A stretch of 64,000 bases of DNA. Source: Bradyrhizobium sp. ORS 285 (GTDB lineage: Bacteria; Pseudomonadota; Alphaproteobacteria; Rhizobiales; Xanthobacteraceae). Positions 37,417 to 46,002 of the stretch are shown piece after piece. A program made the translations under genes and the position numbers. Under the pieces are notes generated by a model that searched no databases, was not told where the DNA came from, and saw only the letters and a program-made list of their open reading frames with translations. The DNA lies in assembly GCF_900176205.1 (NCBI RefSeq), contig NZ_LT859959.1, positions 6,685,001 to 6,749,000 on the forward strand, given 5' to 3'. How positions within the stretch are numbered: position 1 is the first letter of the stretch; each line of letters begins with the position of its first letter.

Positions 37417-37602
37417 TCAGCGCGCGAGCACCGCGATCAGCCAGTGGATCAACGTCACCCCGCCGACCGGCGCGACCACCAGCAGCACCATGTTGAAGCC
37501 GAGCAGCCCGATCAGCACCTTCTCGCCCCGCGCCGATATCCGCCGCTTCGGGCGCTCGGGCTTGGGATCATCAGGCCAGTAAGCGGGCAGGTCCACGAAC
37601 AT
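37417..37602 (-). CDS. Small membrane protein
   Basis: About 61 residues: a basic, proline-rich cytoplasmic part (YWPDDPKPERPKRRISARGE) and a single or double C-terminal membrane segment (VLIGLLGFNMVLLVVAPVGG). GGAGGTCGCCC precedes ATG 37602. It is convergent with ubiG with nine bases between stops. Function unknown. Confidence 0.7.
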   Translation of the reverse strand: MFVDLPAYWPDDPKPERPKRRISARGEKVLIGLLGFNMVLLVVAPVGGVTLIHWLIAVLAR

Positions 37603-37874
37603 GGGCGACCTCCGACAGGCGCGCTTCAGGCGCGGGACGATCAGTATCATCGATTGAAGGTCTTGGCTCAACGGCAGCGCCCCGCGACCAGATCAGACCT
37701 CGCACGCCCGATTCCTCGGCGAGGCGAACGCGCATGCCCCTCGCAGCTCGCAGAATTATCGTTTTACAATAATAAATTGCTGGGATAGACAGATCGCGTC
37801 GAAACCAAGAGAGGCAAGACGCGGCCGGGCATGGACGCCATCGCAAGATGGCGGCAGGGCGGCCGTAGCGATAC

Positions 37875-39053
37875 ATGACCTGGACAACACCCGCGCGCTG
37901 CGGCGAGACCCTCATCAGCTCCGGCCGTCGCAGGCCTTCGGCCCATCGACGCTTTCGGCGACGGCGCGTGCCCATTCGCGGGCTCGCCGCCCTCCTGGCC
38001 CTGCTCCTGACGGGCTGCGCCGCAGGGCTCGACGAGATGCATCCGCCCTCCGCAGAGCCATCGCTGCAGAGCCTCGCGCAACGTCACCGCGTCTGCGCAG
38101 CCGCCATCGGCTTCCTCACATCCGGCAGGCTCGCGCGCACCGAGATGCTCGCCGGCTGCCCCGGCGCGACGCCGCCGTCGGCGCACAGCGTGTTTCAGGT
38201 GGCCTCGCTGAGCAAGCCGGTGTTCGCCTATGCGGTGCTGAAGCTCGTCGCCGCCGGCAAGCTCGATCTCGACGCGCCGGTGCTGTCCTATCTTCCCAAC
38301 GGCTACATGCACATCCCGGCGCCGTGGGACCCGGCCTCCGCGGGCGAGCTGGTCGACGCGCCCGGCCTGCGCAAGGTGACCGTGCGCATGGCCCTGAACC
38401 ACACCTCCGGCCTGCCCAACGCCGCCAGCGGCAAGCTCGCCTTAGCGTCCGAGCCGGGCACGACCTGGGACTATTCCGGCGAAGGCTACATCCTGCTGCA
38501 ACGCGCGGCCGAGGCCGTCACCGGATGTCCGCTCGATCAGCTGATGACCAGGCTCGTCTTTCAGCCGCTGCGCATGACCGACAGCAGCTACATCAGCCGC
38601 ACTGACGCGCAGATGATGCCGCCGGACGGACGCGCGCTCCCCTTCACCCGCCCCGTCGCCGCCTACTCGCTCAGCACGTCGCTGCAGGACTACACGACCT
38701 TCGTCGCCGCCGTCCTCACCGACAAGACGATGCTGGAGACCATCACGCAAGCCCCCGCTCCCGTCGACGCCAAGCTCGGCCTCATTTGGGGCCTCGGCTG
38801 GGGTCTCGAACGCACCAGCAACGGCACGCACATTTGGCACTGGGGCAACAATCCCGGCTACCGCGCCTTCGTCATGGCCTCGGTCAAGACCGGCGACGGT
38901 GTCGTCCTGCTGAGCAACAGCGAGAATGGCCTGGCTCTGGCCGAAGCCGCGACGGAGCAGGCGCTGCCCGGGCGCCACGGCGTGTTCAGCTCGTATCTGA
39001 TCCGAGAGGGCGCGGCGCATGTGAGCTGCAAGCTGGTCGGCGTGTGCTTCTGA
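37875..39053 (+). CDS. Serine hydrolase lipoprotein, beta-lactamase/class C family
   Basis: About 392 residues. The N terminus is basic, then has the lipobox LLALLLTGCAAG, so it should be a lipoprotein. The active-site SxxK is in VASLSKPVF; the second motif is Tyr in WDYSGEGYIL; later HWGNNPGYRAF fits the third motif region of class C-like esterases. It is more likely an esterase or peptidase than a true beta-lactamase. The start ATG has no strong ribosome site; other in-frame starts follow soon after. Confidence 0.85.
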   Translation: MTWTTPARCGETLISSGRRRPSAHRRFRRRRVPIRGLAALLALLLTGCAAGLDEMHPPSAEPSLQSLAQRHRVCAAAIGFLTSGRLARTEMLAGCPGATPPSAHSVFQVASLSKPVFAYAVLKLVAAGKLDLDAPVLSYLPNGYMHIPAPWDPASAGELVDAPGLRKVTVRMALNHTSGLPNAASGKLALASEPGTTWDYSGEGYILLQRAAEAVTGCPLDQLMTRLVFQPLRMTDSSYISRTDAQMMPPDGRALPFTRPVAAYSLSTSLQDYTTFVAAVLTDKTMLETITQAPAPVDAKLGLIWGLGWGLERTSNGTHIWHWGNNPGYRAFVMASVKTGDGVVLLSNSENGLALAEAATEQALPGRHGVFSSYLIREGAAHVSCKLVGVCF

Positions 39054-39215
39054 GCAACAACGACCCGTGCCACCAGCTTTGCCCGGGCGGTCGTTGGGCG
39101 GTTCATTGTTGGGCGCGGATAACCTCGATGCGTCCCCGCGAAACTGCGACGAGACATCGAATTTATCCTCACGTCACCGGCCTTCGGTTCGCAAGGATCC
39201 GGGCTCCTGCACCTT

Positions 39216-39449
39216 CTACCGGTCTTGCCGACACGCCGGCGACAGCATCGGCACGTTCGCCCACGGCCAATTGTGCCACCGCCCATCGTCGCCGACGCAA
39301 GCGGAGGCTGTCGGAGGCTGGCTCGCCGTCGCGTCCGTGGATGCTTCAAGCGCGGCAAATCGGTGGTCGACATAGGTCGTGGAGGCATATCCGGCGACGG
39401 TCACCACCAGGACGACCACAAATCCCTTGGCCGAGTCACTCCAGCGCAT
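39216..39449 (-). CDS. Small single-pass membrane protein
   Basis: About 77 residues. A membrane segment (GFVVVLVVTVAGYAST) follows MRWSDSAK. The outside part ends with cysteines and tryptophans (CVGDDGRWHNWPWANVPMLS, PAC). GGGAGGTGATGAG precedes ATG 39449. Not recognised; looks like a conserved small protein of this group. Confidence 0.7.
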   Translation of the reverse strand: MRWSDSAKGFVVVLVVTVAGYASTTYVDHRFAALEASTDATASQPPTASACVGDDGRWHNWPWANVPMLSPACRQDR

Positions 39450-39620
39450 CTCATCACCTCCCTTGTTCGACGTGCCACGACCACATGGGACGACCTTGAC
39501 GCGCAATCGGGCGGCGGGCTGTGAGAGAGATCACATCGACGTCGAACAGGACGCACTCATCCATGAAGCGCAGCCCGAGTCACTCATCGGCAGGATCGTT
39601 CGCCGAGACAGCCCCGCTGC

Positions 39621-39645
39621 CACCCTCCCCTGGAGGGGGAGGGTG
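39621..39645 (-). terminator. Terminator-like hairpin after outer-membrane protein gene
   Basis: CACCCTCCCC and GGGGAGGGTG form a perfect 10-bp stem with a 5-base loop. It lies about 70 bases after the stop of the minus-strand outer membrane gene. No T tract is seen, so termination strength is uncertain. Confidence 0.55.
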
Positions 39646-39713
39646 AGACCGCGGCGCCCGCCGTCGTCATCATCGGAACGTGGGCGACGCGTCCGCGGAA
39701 TCGCCTCACGCGC

Positions 39714-40889
39714 CTAGAACGCATAGTCGAGCCCAAAGCTCATGCCCCGAAACAGCGTGCTCCCGCGGTGATCGACGCCGGAGGCGCTGACACTGGTCGG
39801 CGTGGTCGAGACCTTCTGGATCTGCGCCGGTGCCAGCGCCACGCCGTCGAACCACAGCGCGTCGACCCCGAGCTTGAGCGTGACGCTGCCGGTCAGCCGG
39901 TACTTCGCGACCACGCCGCCCTCCGCGACGAAGGTGGCGGCGCTGGTGGCGGCGGACGCCGGGAAGAGCTGCTTCGCCATGCTGACTAGCGTGGTCTGCC
40001 GCGACCGGTTGTCATACAGGCCGGCCTTGATGACGCCCTCCACCGACAAGCGTCCGTTCTGCCAGAGCTCGGATCTGGCTCCGACCTGGATTCCATAGAG
40101 ATTGTTCATAGTCGTGGTGGTCCAGAACGGCGGATTGACGACGACCGCACTGTTGGCGAGCGGCACCGCGTTGGGCAGCGTGACCGCGCCGAGCAGCTTC
40201 CATGCGGGCTCGCCGAGATCGTCCGGGGTCAGCGTCCCCTGCAACTGGTCGCGCAGCTGCAGCCAGCGGACGCCGAGCGAGAGCGTCGTGCGCTGCGACA
40301 GCTCCAGGCGCGCCTCGGCCTCGAGGCTGTGCAGCCGCGTGTCGTCCCGCCACACCATCGACTGATAGGAATAGTCCTGCGTCTGCCAGAAACTTCCGGG
40401 CGCCTTCATGACCAGCCACTGCGCCGGCATCTCCGGCCCGGTCGACCTGACCGCCTTCAAGCCGGGCACCCCGACATAGGACAGCGCGAGCCCGTAGCCC
40501 GAGGGGGCGCGATAAGCGAGACTTAGCCGCGCGCCCGCGGCCAGGCGCTGGCCGAGCTGGCTGCTGTTCAGGACTTCGACGCCGGGCGTGTTGGTCGTAT
40601 TGGCGCCGGTCAGCGTCAGCCACGGCACGTTGCCGGGCACGAGCGAGACGAGCAGTTGATGTGATGCGCCCGAGCGGCCGAGCAGGATCGTCTCGGCGGA
40701 TAAGCTCCAGCGGGCGGGCGGCTCGGACGGCGGCGCCGAGCGGAAGAGCGGGCGTGCGTCATCGGCCGCAGGGCTATGATCATCGGCCGCCGCCGCGGTC
40801 GACGCGAGCAGCGCGACGGCGAGCGCGCACGGGACACGGGCGAAGCACCGACGCCGGCGGTCGCGTGGTGAGGCGGAAACGACGATCAC
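39714..40889 (-). CDS. Outer-membrane beta-barrel-like protein
   Basis: About 391 residues. The signal peptide (ARVPCALAVALLASTAAAAD) precedes alternating beta-strand sequence (GLALSYVGVPGLKAV, TLSLGVRWLQLRDQL, VTLKLGVDALWFDGVAL) and ends in Phe (GMSFGLDYAF), as in outer-membrane barrels. I chose GTG 40889, preceded by GGGGGAGTCGG; ATG 40916 gives a less good leader. No frame defect. It may be a porin-like or BBP7-type protein; ligand unknown. It lies next to the IS66 insertion but outside it. Confidence 0.82.
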   Translation of the reverse strand: MIVVSASPRDRRRRCFARVPCALAVALLASTAAAADDHSPAADDARPLFRSAPPSEPPARWSLSAETILLGRSGASHQLLVSLVPGNVPWLTLTGANTTNTPGVEVLNSSQLGQRLAAGARLSLAYRAPSGYGLALSYVGVPGLKAVRSTGPEMPAQWLVMKAPGSFWQTQDYSYQSMVWRDDTRLHSLEAEARLELSQRTTLSLGVRWLQLRDQLQGTLTPDDLGEPAWKLLGAVTLPNAVPLANSAVVVNPPFWTTTTMNNLYGIQVGARSELWQNGRLSVEGVIKAGLYDNRSRQTTLVSMAKQLFPASAATSAATFVAEGGVVAKYRLTGSVTLKLGVDALWFDGVALAPAQIQKVSTTPTSVSASGVDHRGSTLFRGMSFGLDYAF

Positions 40890-40920
40890 CCGACTCCCCC
40901 TGTCTTGCGCCCACATGGCC

Positions 40921-41199
40921 TTACGCCGTCGCGCGCATTCGGTTGGGACTCTCACGCCACCGGATACGCCGCGTCGTCTCCGCGACGACAGCGACACCAT
41001 CGCTCGGCATTCGCGATGGCGTCCGTTCGCCGGCAGAAAGCACGCTCGTTCGTAAGCATCCGCCGTAGACCCAGATGACGCCATCCTCGATGTCCAATTC
41101 GCTGGCGACGTCGTGCAACCATTCCTCATCTTCGCCGAGGTCCTTGGCAACCTTGGCGATGGTGGTGACGTGGTGAACTTTGTTGACGTGCGTGGTCAT
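40921..41199 (-). CDS. Fourth ORF of IS66 element, runs out of the element
   Basis: Its ATG overlaps the tnpC stop in ATGA, so it is coupled to the transposase genes. The first 45-50 residues ([31 protein letters not shown]) lie inside the element, with an acidic alpha-helical look. There is no stop before the IS end: the terminal repeat itself encodes [10 protein letters not shown] and translation continues into flanking DNA for about 43 residues ([14 protein letters not shown]...). Related proteins from memory continue differently, so this copy may be truncated. Function unknown. Confidence 0.65.
   Translation of the reverse strand: MTTHVNKVHHVTTIAKVAKDLGEDEEWLHDVASELDIEDGVIWVYGGCLRTSVLSAGERTPSRMPSDGVAVVAETTRRIRWRESPNRMRATA
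41044..41051. repeat. Left target-site duplication of IS66 element
   Basis: GCTCGTTC, identical to the 8 bases immediately to the right of the element (43745-43752). IS66 elements generate 8-bp duplications, so this marks a real insertion. Confidence 0.88.
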
Positions 41200-42848
41200 G
41201 CTGCTCGGGTGGAGAGCGCTGCGGCCTGAGGCGTCCAGTTCCAGGGCAGCAGTTCGTCGAGCCGTTGGGACGGGTGAGCGGCAATCCGGTCAATGACATC
41301 GGTCAGCCAGGCTTGCGGATCGATCCCGTTCATTTTGGCGGTGACGATCAGGCTGTACATCGCAGCTGCGCGCCGGCCGCCGCGATCAGACCCGCAGAAG
41401 AGCCAGGATTTTCGACCTAGGGCGATGCCTCGCAGACCGCGCTCGGCGGCATTGTTGGAGAGGCACACACGACCGTCATCGAGGAACAGCGTGAAGCTCG
41501 GCCATCGCTTCAGCACGTAATTGAATGCCTTGGCAAGGTCGTGCCCCCGGGCGAGCTTGGCGAGTTGCTCTTGCATGTAGAGCCGCAGGTCTTCGGTCAA
41601 AGGCCGACTGAGCGTCTGCCGTGCTTCGAGACGCTCCTGCGCGCTTTTGCCATTGATGGAACGCTCGATCTCGAACAACGCATCGATCCGGCGCACGACC
41701 TCGATTGCGATCGGAGAAAGCGGGATCTCCTTCTTGCCCGCAGCCTTGCGGCGCGCATTCTCCTCCAGATCGGCCATGGCAAAGAACGGGCGCCGCGCAT
41801 GCGCCCAGCACGACGCCTCGCGGATCGGTCCAGGGCCGCGTCCAGCCAGATAGAGCTGGTTATAGCCGTCATAGGCGTCGGCCTGCAGGATGCCGGCATA
41901 CCGCGCCAGATGCGCCTGCGGATGCTCGCCCTTGCGATCGCGCGAGTAGTAGAACATCGCTGCCGGCGGGTCCGCACCACCGAACGGCCGGTCGTCCCGG
42001 ACATAGATCCAGCACCGCCCCGTGTCAGTCTTTCCCTTGGCCAGCACCGGCACGGTCGTATCGTCGGCATGAAGGCGCTCGGCCGTCATGACATGCGCTT
42101 CAACCAGGCGCAGCAGCGGGTCCAGCGACGCACAGACCGACCCCACGGCATCCGCCATGGTCGAGAGCGCTATCGGCACGCCCTCCAGCGCATAGCGCTC
42201 GGCCTGGCGGTTCAAGGGCTGATGCTGACCGAACTTCTCGAACATGATCATCGCCAGCAGGCTCGGCCCGGCCCATCCTCGCGCCACGGCATGGAACGGC
42301 GCCGGCACCTGGCTGATCTTCTCGCAGTCCCGGCAGGAGAACTTCTCCCGCACCGTCTCGATCACCTTCCATTGGCGCGGCACCACCTCCAGCGTCCGCG
42401 TCACGTCCTCGCCGAGCTTGCGCAGGCGATTGCTGCCGCAGCATTCGCAAGCCGTCGGCGGCTCGATCACCACCCGCTCGCGGGGCAGATGTTCGGGGAA
42501 GGTTTGTCGCTCGGTGCGCTTGCGCGTGAAGGCGCGGACCGTGCTGGTCTTCGCCGCGGCGCGTTCCGCCGCAAGCTCGTCCTCGGTGGCGCCAGCTTCC
42601 TGCTCTTCGAACGTCAGCGCCAGTTGTTCGAGCAGGCGTGATGAACGCTCCGACCGCTGCCCGTAGATCTGATGCCTCAGCTTGGCGATCTGCAGCTTCT
42701 GGGACGCGATCAGGGCTTCGTCTTCCGATGCCTTGGCTCGGGCAGCCGCAAGCTCGGCAGCGACCTCCAATCCCTTCGCGCGCTCGGCCCCCAACGCCTG
42801 TTTCAGGGCGACGACGTCATCCGGTCCAGCATCGCAATCGGCGTTCAT
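41196..42848 (-). CDS. tnpC: IS66 transposase TnpC
   Basis: 550 residues. The N terminus has a leucine-zipper-like coiled coil ([20 protein letters not shown]). A zinc-binding motif with [14 protein letters not shown] and [11 protein letters not shown] follows, then the DDE domain: Asp in [11 protein letters not shown], Asp in [12 protein letters not shown] and Glu in [12 protein letters not shown]. The C-terminal [10 protein letters not shown] is typical of IS66. It is the catalytic protein of the element. Confidence 0.96.
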   Translation of the reverse strand: MNADCDAGPDDVVALKQALGAERAKGLEVAAELAAARAKASEDEALIASQKLQIAKLRHQIYGQRSERSSRLLEQLALTFEEQEAGATEDELAAERAAAKTSTVRAFTRKRTERQTFPEHLPRERVVIEPPTACECCGSNRLRKLGEDVTRTLEVVPRQWKVIETVREKFSCRDCEKISQVPAPFHAVARGWAGPSLLAMIMFEKFGQHQPLNRQAERYALEGVPIALSTMADAVGSVCASLDPLLRLVEAHVMTAERLHADDTTVPVLAKGKTDTGRCWIYVRDDRPFGGADPPAAMFYYSRDRKGEHPQAHLARYAGILQADAYDGYNQLYLAGRGPGPIREASCWAHARRPFFAMADLEENARRKAAGKKEIPLSPIAIEVVRRIDALFEIERSINGKSAQERLEARQTLSRPLTEDLRLYMQEQLAKLARGHDLAKAFNYVLKRWPSFTLFLDDGRVCLSNNAAERGLRGIALGRKSWLFCGSDRGGRRAAAMYSLIVTAKMNGIDPQAWLTDVIDRIAAHPSQRLDELLPWNWTPQAAALSTRAA

Positions 42849-42918
42849 GCGACGCAGTGAATCACAGATCAGGCCGGTTGGAACTCCCTAAATACCGGAA
42901 AGCCGCAACTATCTCTGC

Positions 42919-43266
42919 TCAGCCTGCGCTCTGTGGCCGCCATGTCAGCTGCGGATTCCTCCAATCGATCGCCTCAAGCATGTAGGCCATCTGCGCGGCC
43001 GAGATCGACACCGCGCCATTGGACACCGAAGGCCAGATGAACTTTCCTCGGTCGAGGCGCTTGGCGTAGAGCGACAAGCCGATTCCGTCATGCCACAGGA
43101 TCTTGACCAGATCCCCGCGACGGCCGCGGAAGATGTAGAGATCGCCGGCGTGGGGATCTCGCTTCAAAATCTCCTGGACCATCAGGGCCAGGCTCTGCAT
43201 ACCACGGCGCATGTCCGTGTGGCCGGTCGCAATCCAGACCTTGACGTCGCTCGGGATCGGAATCAT
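42919..43266 (-). CDS. tnpB: IS66 accessory protein TnpB
   Basis: 115 residues, the normal length, with KVWIATGHTDMRRGMQSLAL, GDLYIFRGRRGDLVKILWHD and GIGLSLYAKRL. These are the hallmark of IS66 ORF2, which is needed for transposition though its activity is unclear. Its ATG overlaps the tnpA stop in ATGA. Confidence 0.96.
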   Translation of the reverse strand: MIPIPSDVKVWIATGHTDMRRGMQSLALMVQEILKRDPHAGDLYIFRGRRGDLVKILWHDGIGLSLYAKRLDRGKFIWPSVSNGAVSISAAQMAYMLEAIDWRNPQLTWRPQSAG

Positions 43267-43658
43267 CGCCGCCTCAAAAGGTCGAGAATGCGCCGAAGTG
43301 CCTCGGTGTCCACGTCGCGGTCGACGCGCACGCAGCAGTCGTCCAGTTCGATCTCGATCGTTCCGGCCCGCATGCTCGGTGCGGCACGCGATGGCGACGG
43401 TGGTGATGGCACCCTCGTCAAGTCGTCAGCCTGCGACGACACGATGGCGACAGGAACGATAGCCGGCACAGCCTCGGCACCCAGCCGGCCCTGCCGCGCC
43501 TGCCGGCGCCAGGTGAACAGCAGGCTCTGAGCCACCCCATGCCGCCGGGCAACTCCGCAGACGGTCTGCCCGGACTGCATCGTCTCCTCGATCAGACGAA
43601 CCTTATCCTCATAACTCCATCGACGCCGCCGTTCGGCGCCCAAAACTTCCATCTGCAT
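43263..43658 (-). CDS. tnpA: IS66 accessory protein TnpA
   Basis: 131 residues. The N-terminal helix-turn-helix is visible (YEDKVRLIEETMQSGQTVCG, then VARRHGVAQSLLFTWRRQAR). This is the first gene of the IS66 operon; the C-terminal half is less conserved, as usual. It probably binds the element ends. Confidence 0.94.
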   Translation of the reverse strand: MQMEVLGAERRRRWSYEDKVRLIEETMQSGQTVCGVARRHGVAQSLLFTWRRQARQGRLGAEAVPAIVPVAIVSSQADDLTRVPSPPSPSRAAPSMRAGTIEIELDDCCVRVDRDVDTEALRRILDLLRRR

Positions 43659-43744
43659 CGCCGCATGACCTCAAGGCTGGACTTAAGGCCATATCCTTAG
43701 GCGGCCGGTGACGCCGAACAAGGCGGCCTACGCCGGAGCGATAC

Positions 43745-43752
43745 GCTCGTTC
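43745..43752. repeat. Right target-site duplication of IS66 element
   Basis: GCTCGTTC, identical to 41044-41051. The gap up to 44187 holds this duplication, degenerate sequence without a credible gene, and the repeats listed next. Confidence 0.88.
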
Positions 43753-43978
43753 TGCACCGCGCCCACCGATTCGGAAAGAGCGCGCTGCCCCTGCGGCGAG
43801 CGATAGCGCCTTCGAGCAAGCTTCGTGCGAATGACACTCACAGTCTCATGCGAAAGGCTTCCACTCCGGCACATCCGCCACCATCCCGTGCGCTGAGCGG
43901 GGCGTTCTTGTCGTCGCATCCGAGGTTCGCTCGCAGGAGAAGCAACACGTCGAGGCCGGATCAACAGCGGAGTTTCAT

Positions 43979-43994
43979 GCACTGTCACCGTAAT
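43979..43994. repeat. REP-like half site
   Basis: GCACTGTCACCGTAAT equals the right arm of the REP-like palindrome at 45953-45980. It is a single arm without a complete partner. Confidence 0.65.
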
Positions 43995-44001
43995 CCCACG
44001 T

Positions 44002-44087
44002 CGTCATGGCCGGGCTTGCCCCGGCCATCCACGTCGGTCGGCATGCTGTGAACGACGTGGATGCCCGGGACGAGCCCGGGCATGACG
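44002..44087. repeat. Dispersed palindromic repeat, family B variant (CGTCATGGCCGGGC type)
   Basis: CGTCATGGCCGGGCTTGCCC at the left and GACGAGCCCGGGCATGACG at the right are near-complementary, with inner CCATCCACGTCG and ACGACGTGGAT. It forms a long stem-loop between two REP-like sites. Confidence 0.85.
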
Positions 44088-44135
44088 GAGCAAACTAGCT
44101 TGCAGGATTTTTCGAGTTGCGGTGACAGTGCACAG

Positions 44136-44161
44136 TTCCGGTGACAGCACTGTCACCGGAA
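44136..44161. repeat. REP-like palindrome
   Basis: TTCCGGTGACAG, two bases, then CTGTCACCGGAA: a perfect 12-bp inverted repeat. A shorter copy of the motif (GGTGACAGTGCAC) lies 16 bases to the left. It stands just after the alpha/beta hydrolase gene stop. Compare 45953. Confidence 0.82.
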
Positions 44162-44187
44162 TCTCCGCTTCGACGGCACCCTAGGCT

Positions 44188-45525
44188 TTATTTATCTCCC
44201 GTTGACTGCCTTGGAAGCGTTCGGGCATTCAATGCCGTCACGACTTGAAAAATCCAGTCGGAGAACGGTTGCTTCCAAATTCCACCGTGGCCATCGATAA
44301 CATCTTTGTCAGTGTGGGCGACAATGAATGGAAAGTGCCTCTGATTTTCATTGGCTACGACGGACCAGCCGTAGGGATCGAGCCCAGTCTCCCCATTGCG
44401 CTTTTCGCTGTCTTCATTGTGCCACTTCGGTTCTCGTTTAAGGCAAAGTGTGGAGGCATAGAAAGTCTCGGCAATATCCGGCGTATTCTCTGACGCGCAG
44501 GGAGTTTCCGTCCGCAAAAGCGAATGAGTGTAGAACGGGGCGTAATTTCCGAGTGTCACCAGCGCTCTCTTGTCGAAGGAGAAGTCCGCAAATTGCCCAA
44601 GAGGAAAAGCCAATTTCGTAGCCCAGTCGTTGTCTGTGGACACGGTGACGACAAGCGGAGGCTGTTCCGGTGGAAAGACCTCCTCATTGCGCATAAAGCT
44701 GTCGATCGTCGAATATCGTGAGGCTTCGAAAGCGGGGTTGAGCAGCAGAACGGCGTCGGCAGATGCCTTGACGAGCTGATATTTGTTGCTGTTCGGCTTG
44801 GGGTAGGCCTTTTCAACATCCACAATCGTCGGTGCGTTGACTGCAGCAAAGAGCATGCGAGCCCCGAAGCTGTGCCCAATGGCTATGAATGAATCTCTTT
44901 TTCCCGAGACGCCCCTGATATTTCCAATTGTGCCGACAATTCTCGCAAGTATTGCAGATTGTGTGATGCGGTCTGCGACGCGGAAACGAGACCAAAACGA
45001 GAAGTAATCGAGGAACCCATTCCCTGTTGATCCATTCCAGCCGATATAGATTCCAAGCACTTGCTTGTCGGGCGACGCCGCAGCGAGTCGCTGCACCAAC
45101 GTATCGAACTGCGTGTAGTTTTCATCGTTCCTGTTGGCCGCATGCATCCATCCGTGCACGTAGAGGACAATGAGCTTGGGTTTCGAAACGGCACCCTGCT
45201 TAACCGTGACACGTCTGTTGAAACACCTCTCTCTGAAAGGCGCGTCTGGTGGGTCCGCGCAGAGGTCCCACACGATTTCATTGAGTACATCAGTGAGCTC
45301 ACAGCGATTAGCAAGACTTCCCTCGTTGGTCAGACGAACCATGATCGTCTTGCCTGAATTTGGCCGTGGAATATAATAAGGGTCGGTTTCGCGAGTGGCG
45401 GTACATTTGTTCTGAATGCCGACACTCAGCGGTTCGGCGTCGATGAACTGGGTGGATAGGACTAGCGCATAGGCGAGCAGGCCGAGCCCAAAGAGCGAGT
45501 AGATTGAAAACTTCAAACGTCTCAC
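44188..45525 (-). CDS. Alpha/beta hydrolase with N-terminal membrane anchor
   Basis: About 445 residues. An N-terminal membrane segment (FSIYSLFGLGLLAYALVLST) suggests anchoring with the domain outside. The hydrolase core has LIVLYVHGWMHAA (oxyanion strand) and the nucleophile elbow AIGHSFGARML (GHSFG). AGGAGGTATTAAG gives GTG 45525 as the start rather than the first ATG upstream. The gene is clearly AT-richer than its neighbours and lies between two REP-like palindromes, which suggests transfer. Substrate unknown; fold assignment is good. Confidence 0.85.
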   Translation of the reverse strand: MRRLKFSIYSLFGLGLLAYALVLSTQFIDAEPLSVGIQNKCTATRETDPYYIPRPNSGKTIMVRLTNEGSLANRCELTDVLNEIVWDLCADPPDAPFRERCFNRRVTVKQGAVSKPKLIVLYVHGWMHAANRNDENYTQFDTLVQRLAAASPDKQVLGIYIGWNGSTGNGFLDYFSFWSRFRVADRITQSAILARIVGTIGNIRGVSGKRDSFIAIGHSFGARMLFAAVNAPTIVDVEKAYPKPNSNKYQLVKASADAVLLLNPAFEASRYSTIDSFMRNEEVFPPEQPPLVVTVSTDNDWATKLAFPLGQFADFSFDKRALVTLGNYAPFYTHSLLRTETPCASENTPDIAETFYASTLCLKREPKWHNEDSEKRNGETGLDPYGWSVVANENQRHFPFIVAHTDKDVIDGHGGIWKQPFSDWIFQVVTALNARTLPRQSTGDK

Positions 45526-45787
45526 CTTAATACCTCCTATGAAAATCGTTCGTGCAAAACTCAATGATGACGGGAGCGCGGCGGTGTGTCGATATCTCGG
45601 CGCGTTGCGCGCGAGAATGCCGAACTGCTTGAACGCGTCGTCAACAGCCCCAATCTAGACGAGACCAATTAGCCACCCGCCTTCAATATGAATGACGCTG
45701 CTTAACCGCAGCTCCCTGCATTGCATTGATCGCGGACGCTGCATTTTCTGGTAAAGCTACGGTGCACTGAACTCCGCAAGTCGCCTT

Positions 45788-45952
45788 TCAAGTCCGCTCC
45801 CGCTCATCCTTCTCGGCCGGCTTCGGCCCGCGCTTGGCCGGCTTGAGCACGCGACCGGCCATCCTCTCGATGCGGCGGAGGAAGCGGTCGCTGCCGATCG
45901 GCCGTCCGATACTCTTGGCGGCGCGAAGGCGGGCCAGCAGAGCCTCCTCGGG
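45788..45952 (-). pseudogene. C-terminal remnant of REP-associated tyrosine transposase (RAYT)
   Basis: Reads GRPIGSDRFLRRIERMAGRV then LKPAKRGPKPAEK before a stop, the pattern I know from the C-terminal tail of Y1_Tnp/RAYT proteins (GRPLG...FLDRLE...GR.LRP.KPGPKPK). Only the last 54 codons remain; the catalytic HUH/Tyr domain is missing. It abuts the REP-like palindrome at 45953. The rest of the 45526-46002 gap shows no gene. Confidence 0.65.
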
Positions 45953-45980
45953 ATTACGGTAACAGCACTGTCACCGTAAT
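45953..45980. repeat. REP-like palindrome adjoining RAYT remnant
   Basis: ATTACGGTAACAG, two bases, CTGTCACCGTAAT: an inverted repeat with one mismatch. Core (GTGACAG-CA-CTGTCAC) is the same as the site at 44136. It sits next to a RAYT remnant, the enzyme class that mobilises REPs. Confidence 0.8.
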
Positions 45981-46002
45981 TCTGAAGTACCAGCGCCGCC
46001 TC

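Larger units (their letters stand above)
41052..43744 (-). mobile_element. IS66-family insertion sequence, complete
   Basis: About 2.69 kb, bounded by imperfect inverted repeats: GTAAGCATCCGCCGTAGACC at the left and, read in complement from the right, GTATCGCTCCGGCGTAGGCC, both starting GTA and sharing the core TCCG-CGTAG-CC. Identical 8-bp flanks (GCTCGTTC) lie outside both ends. It contains tnpA, tnpB, tnpC in order on the minus strand, then a coupled small ORF. The tnpA/tnpB and tnpC/ORF4 junctions are ATGA overlaps. It looks intact and potentially mobile. Confidence 0.92.

Noticed and set aside
37875..39053. Beta-lactamase (antibiotic resistance) call
   Set aside because: Has SxxK, but the second and third motifs are not those of a proven class C enzyme; esterase/peptidase is at least as likely.
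43753..43988. Gene interrupted by the IS66
   Set aside because: Joining the flanks gives an Arg-rich frame with no known motif; I see no real interrupted gene.
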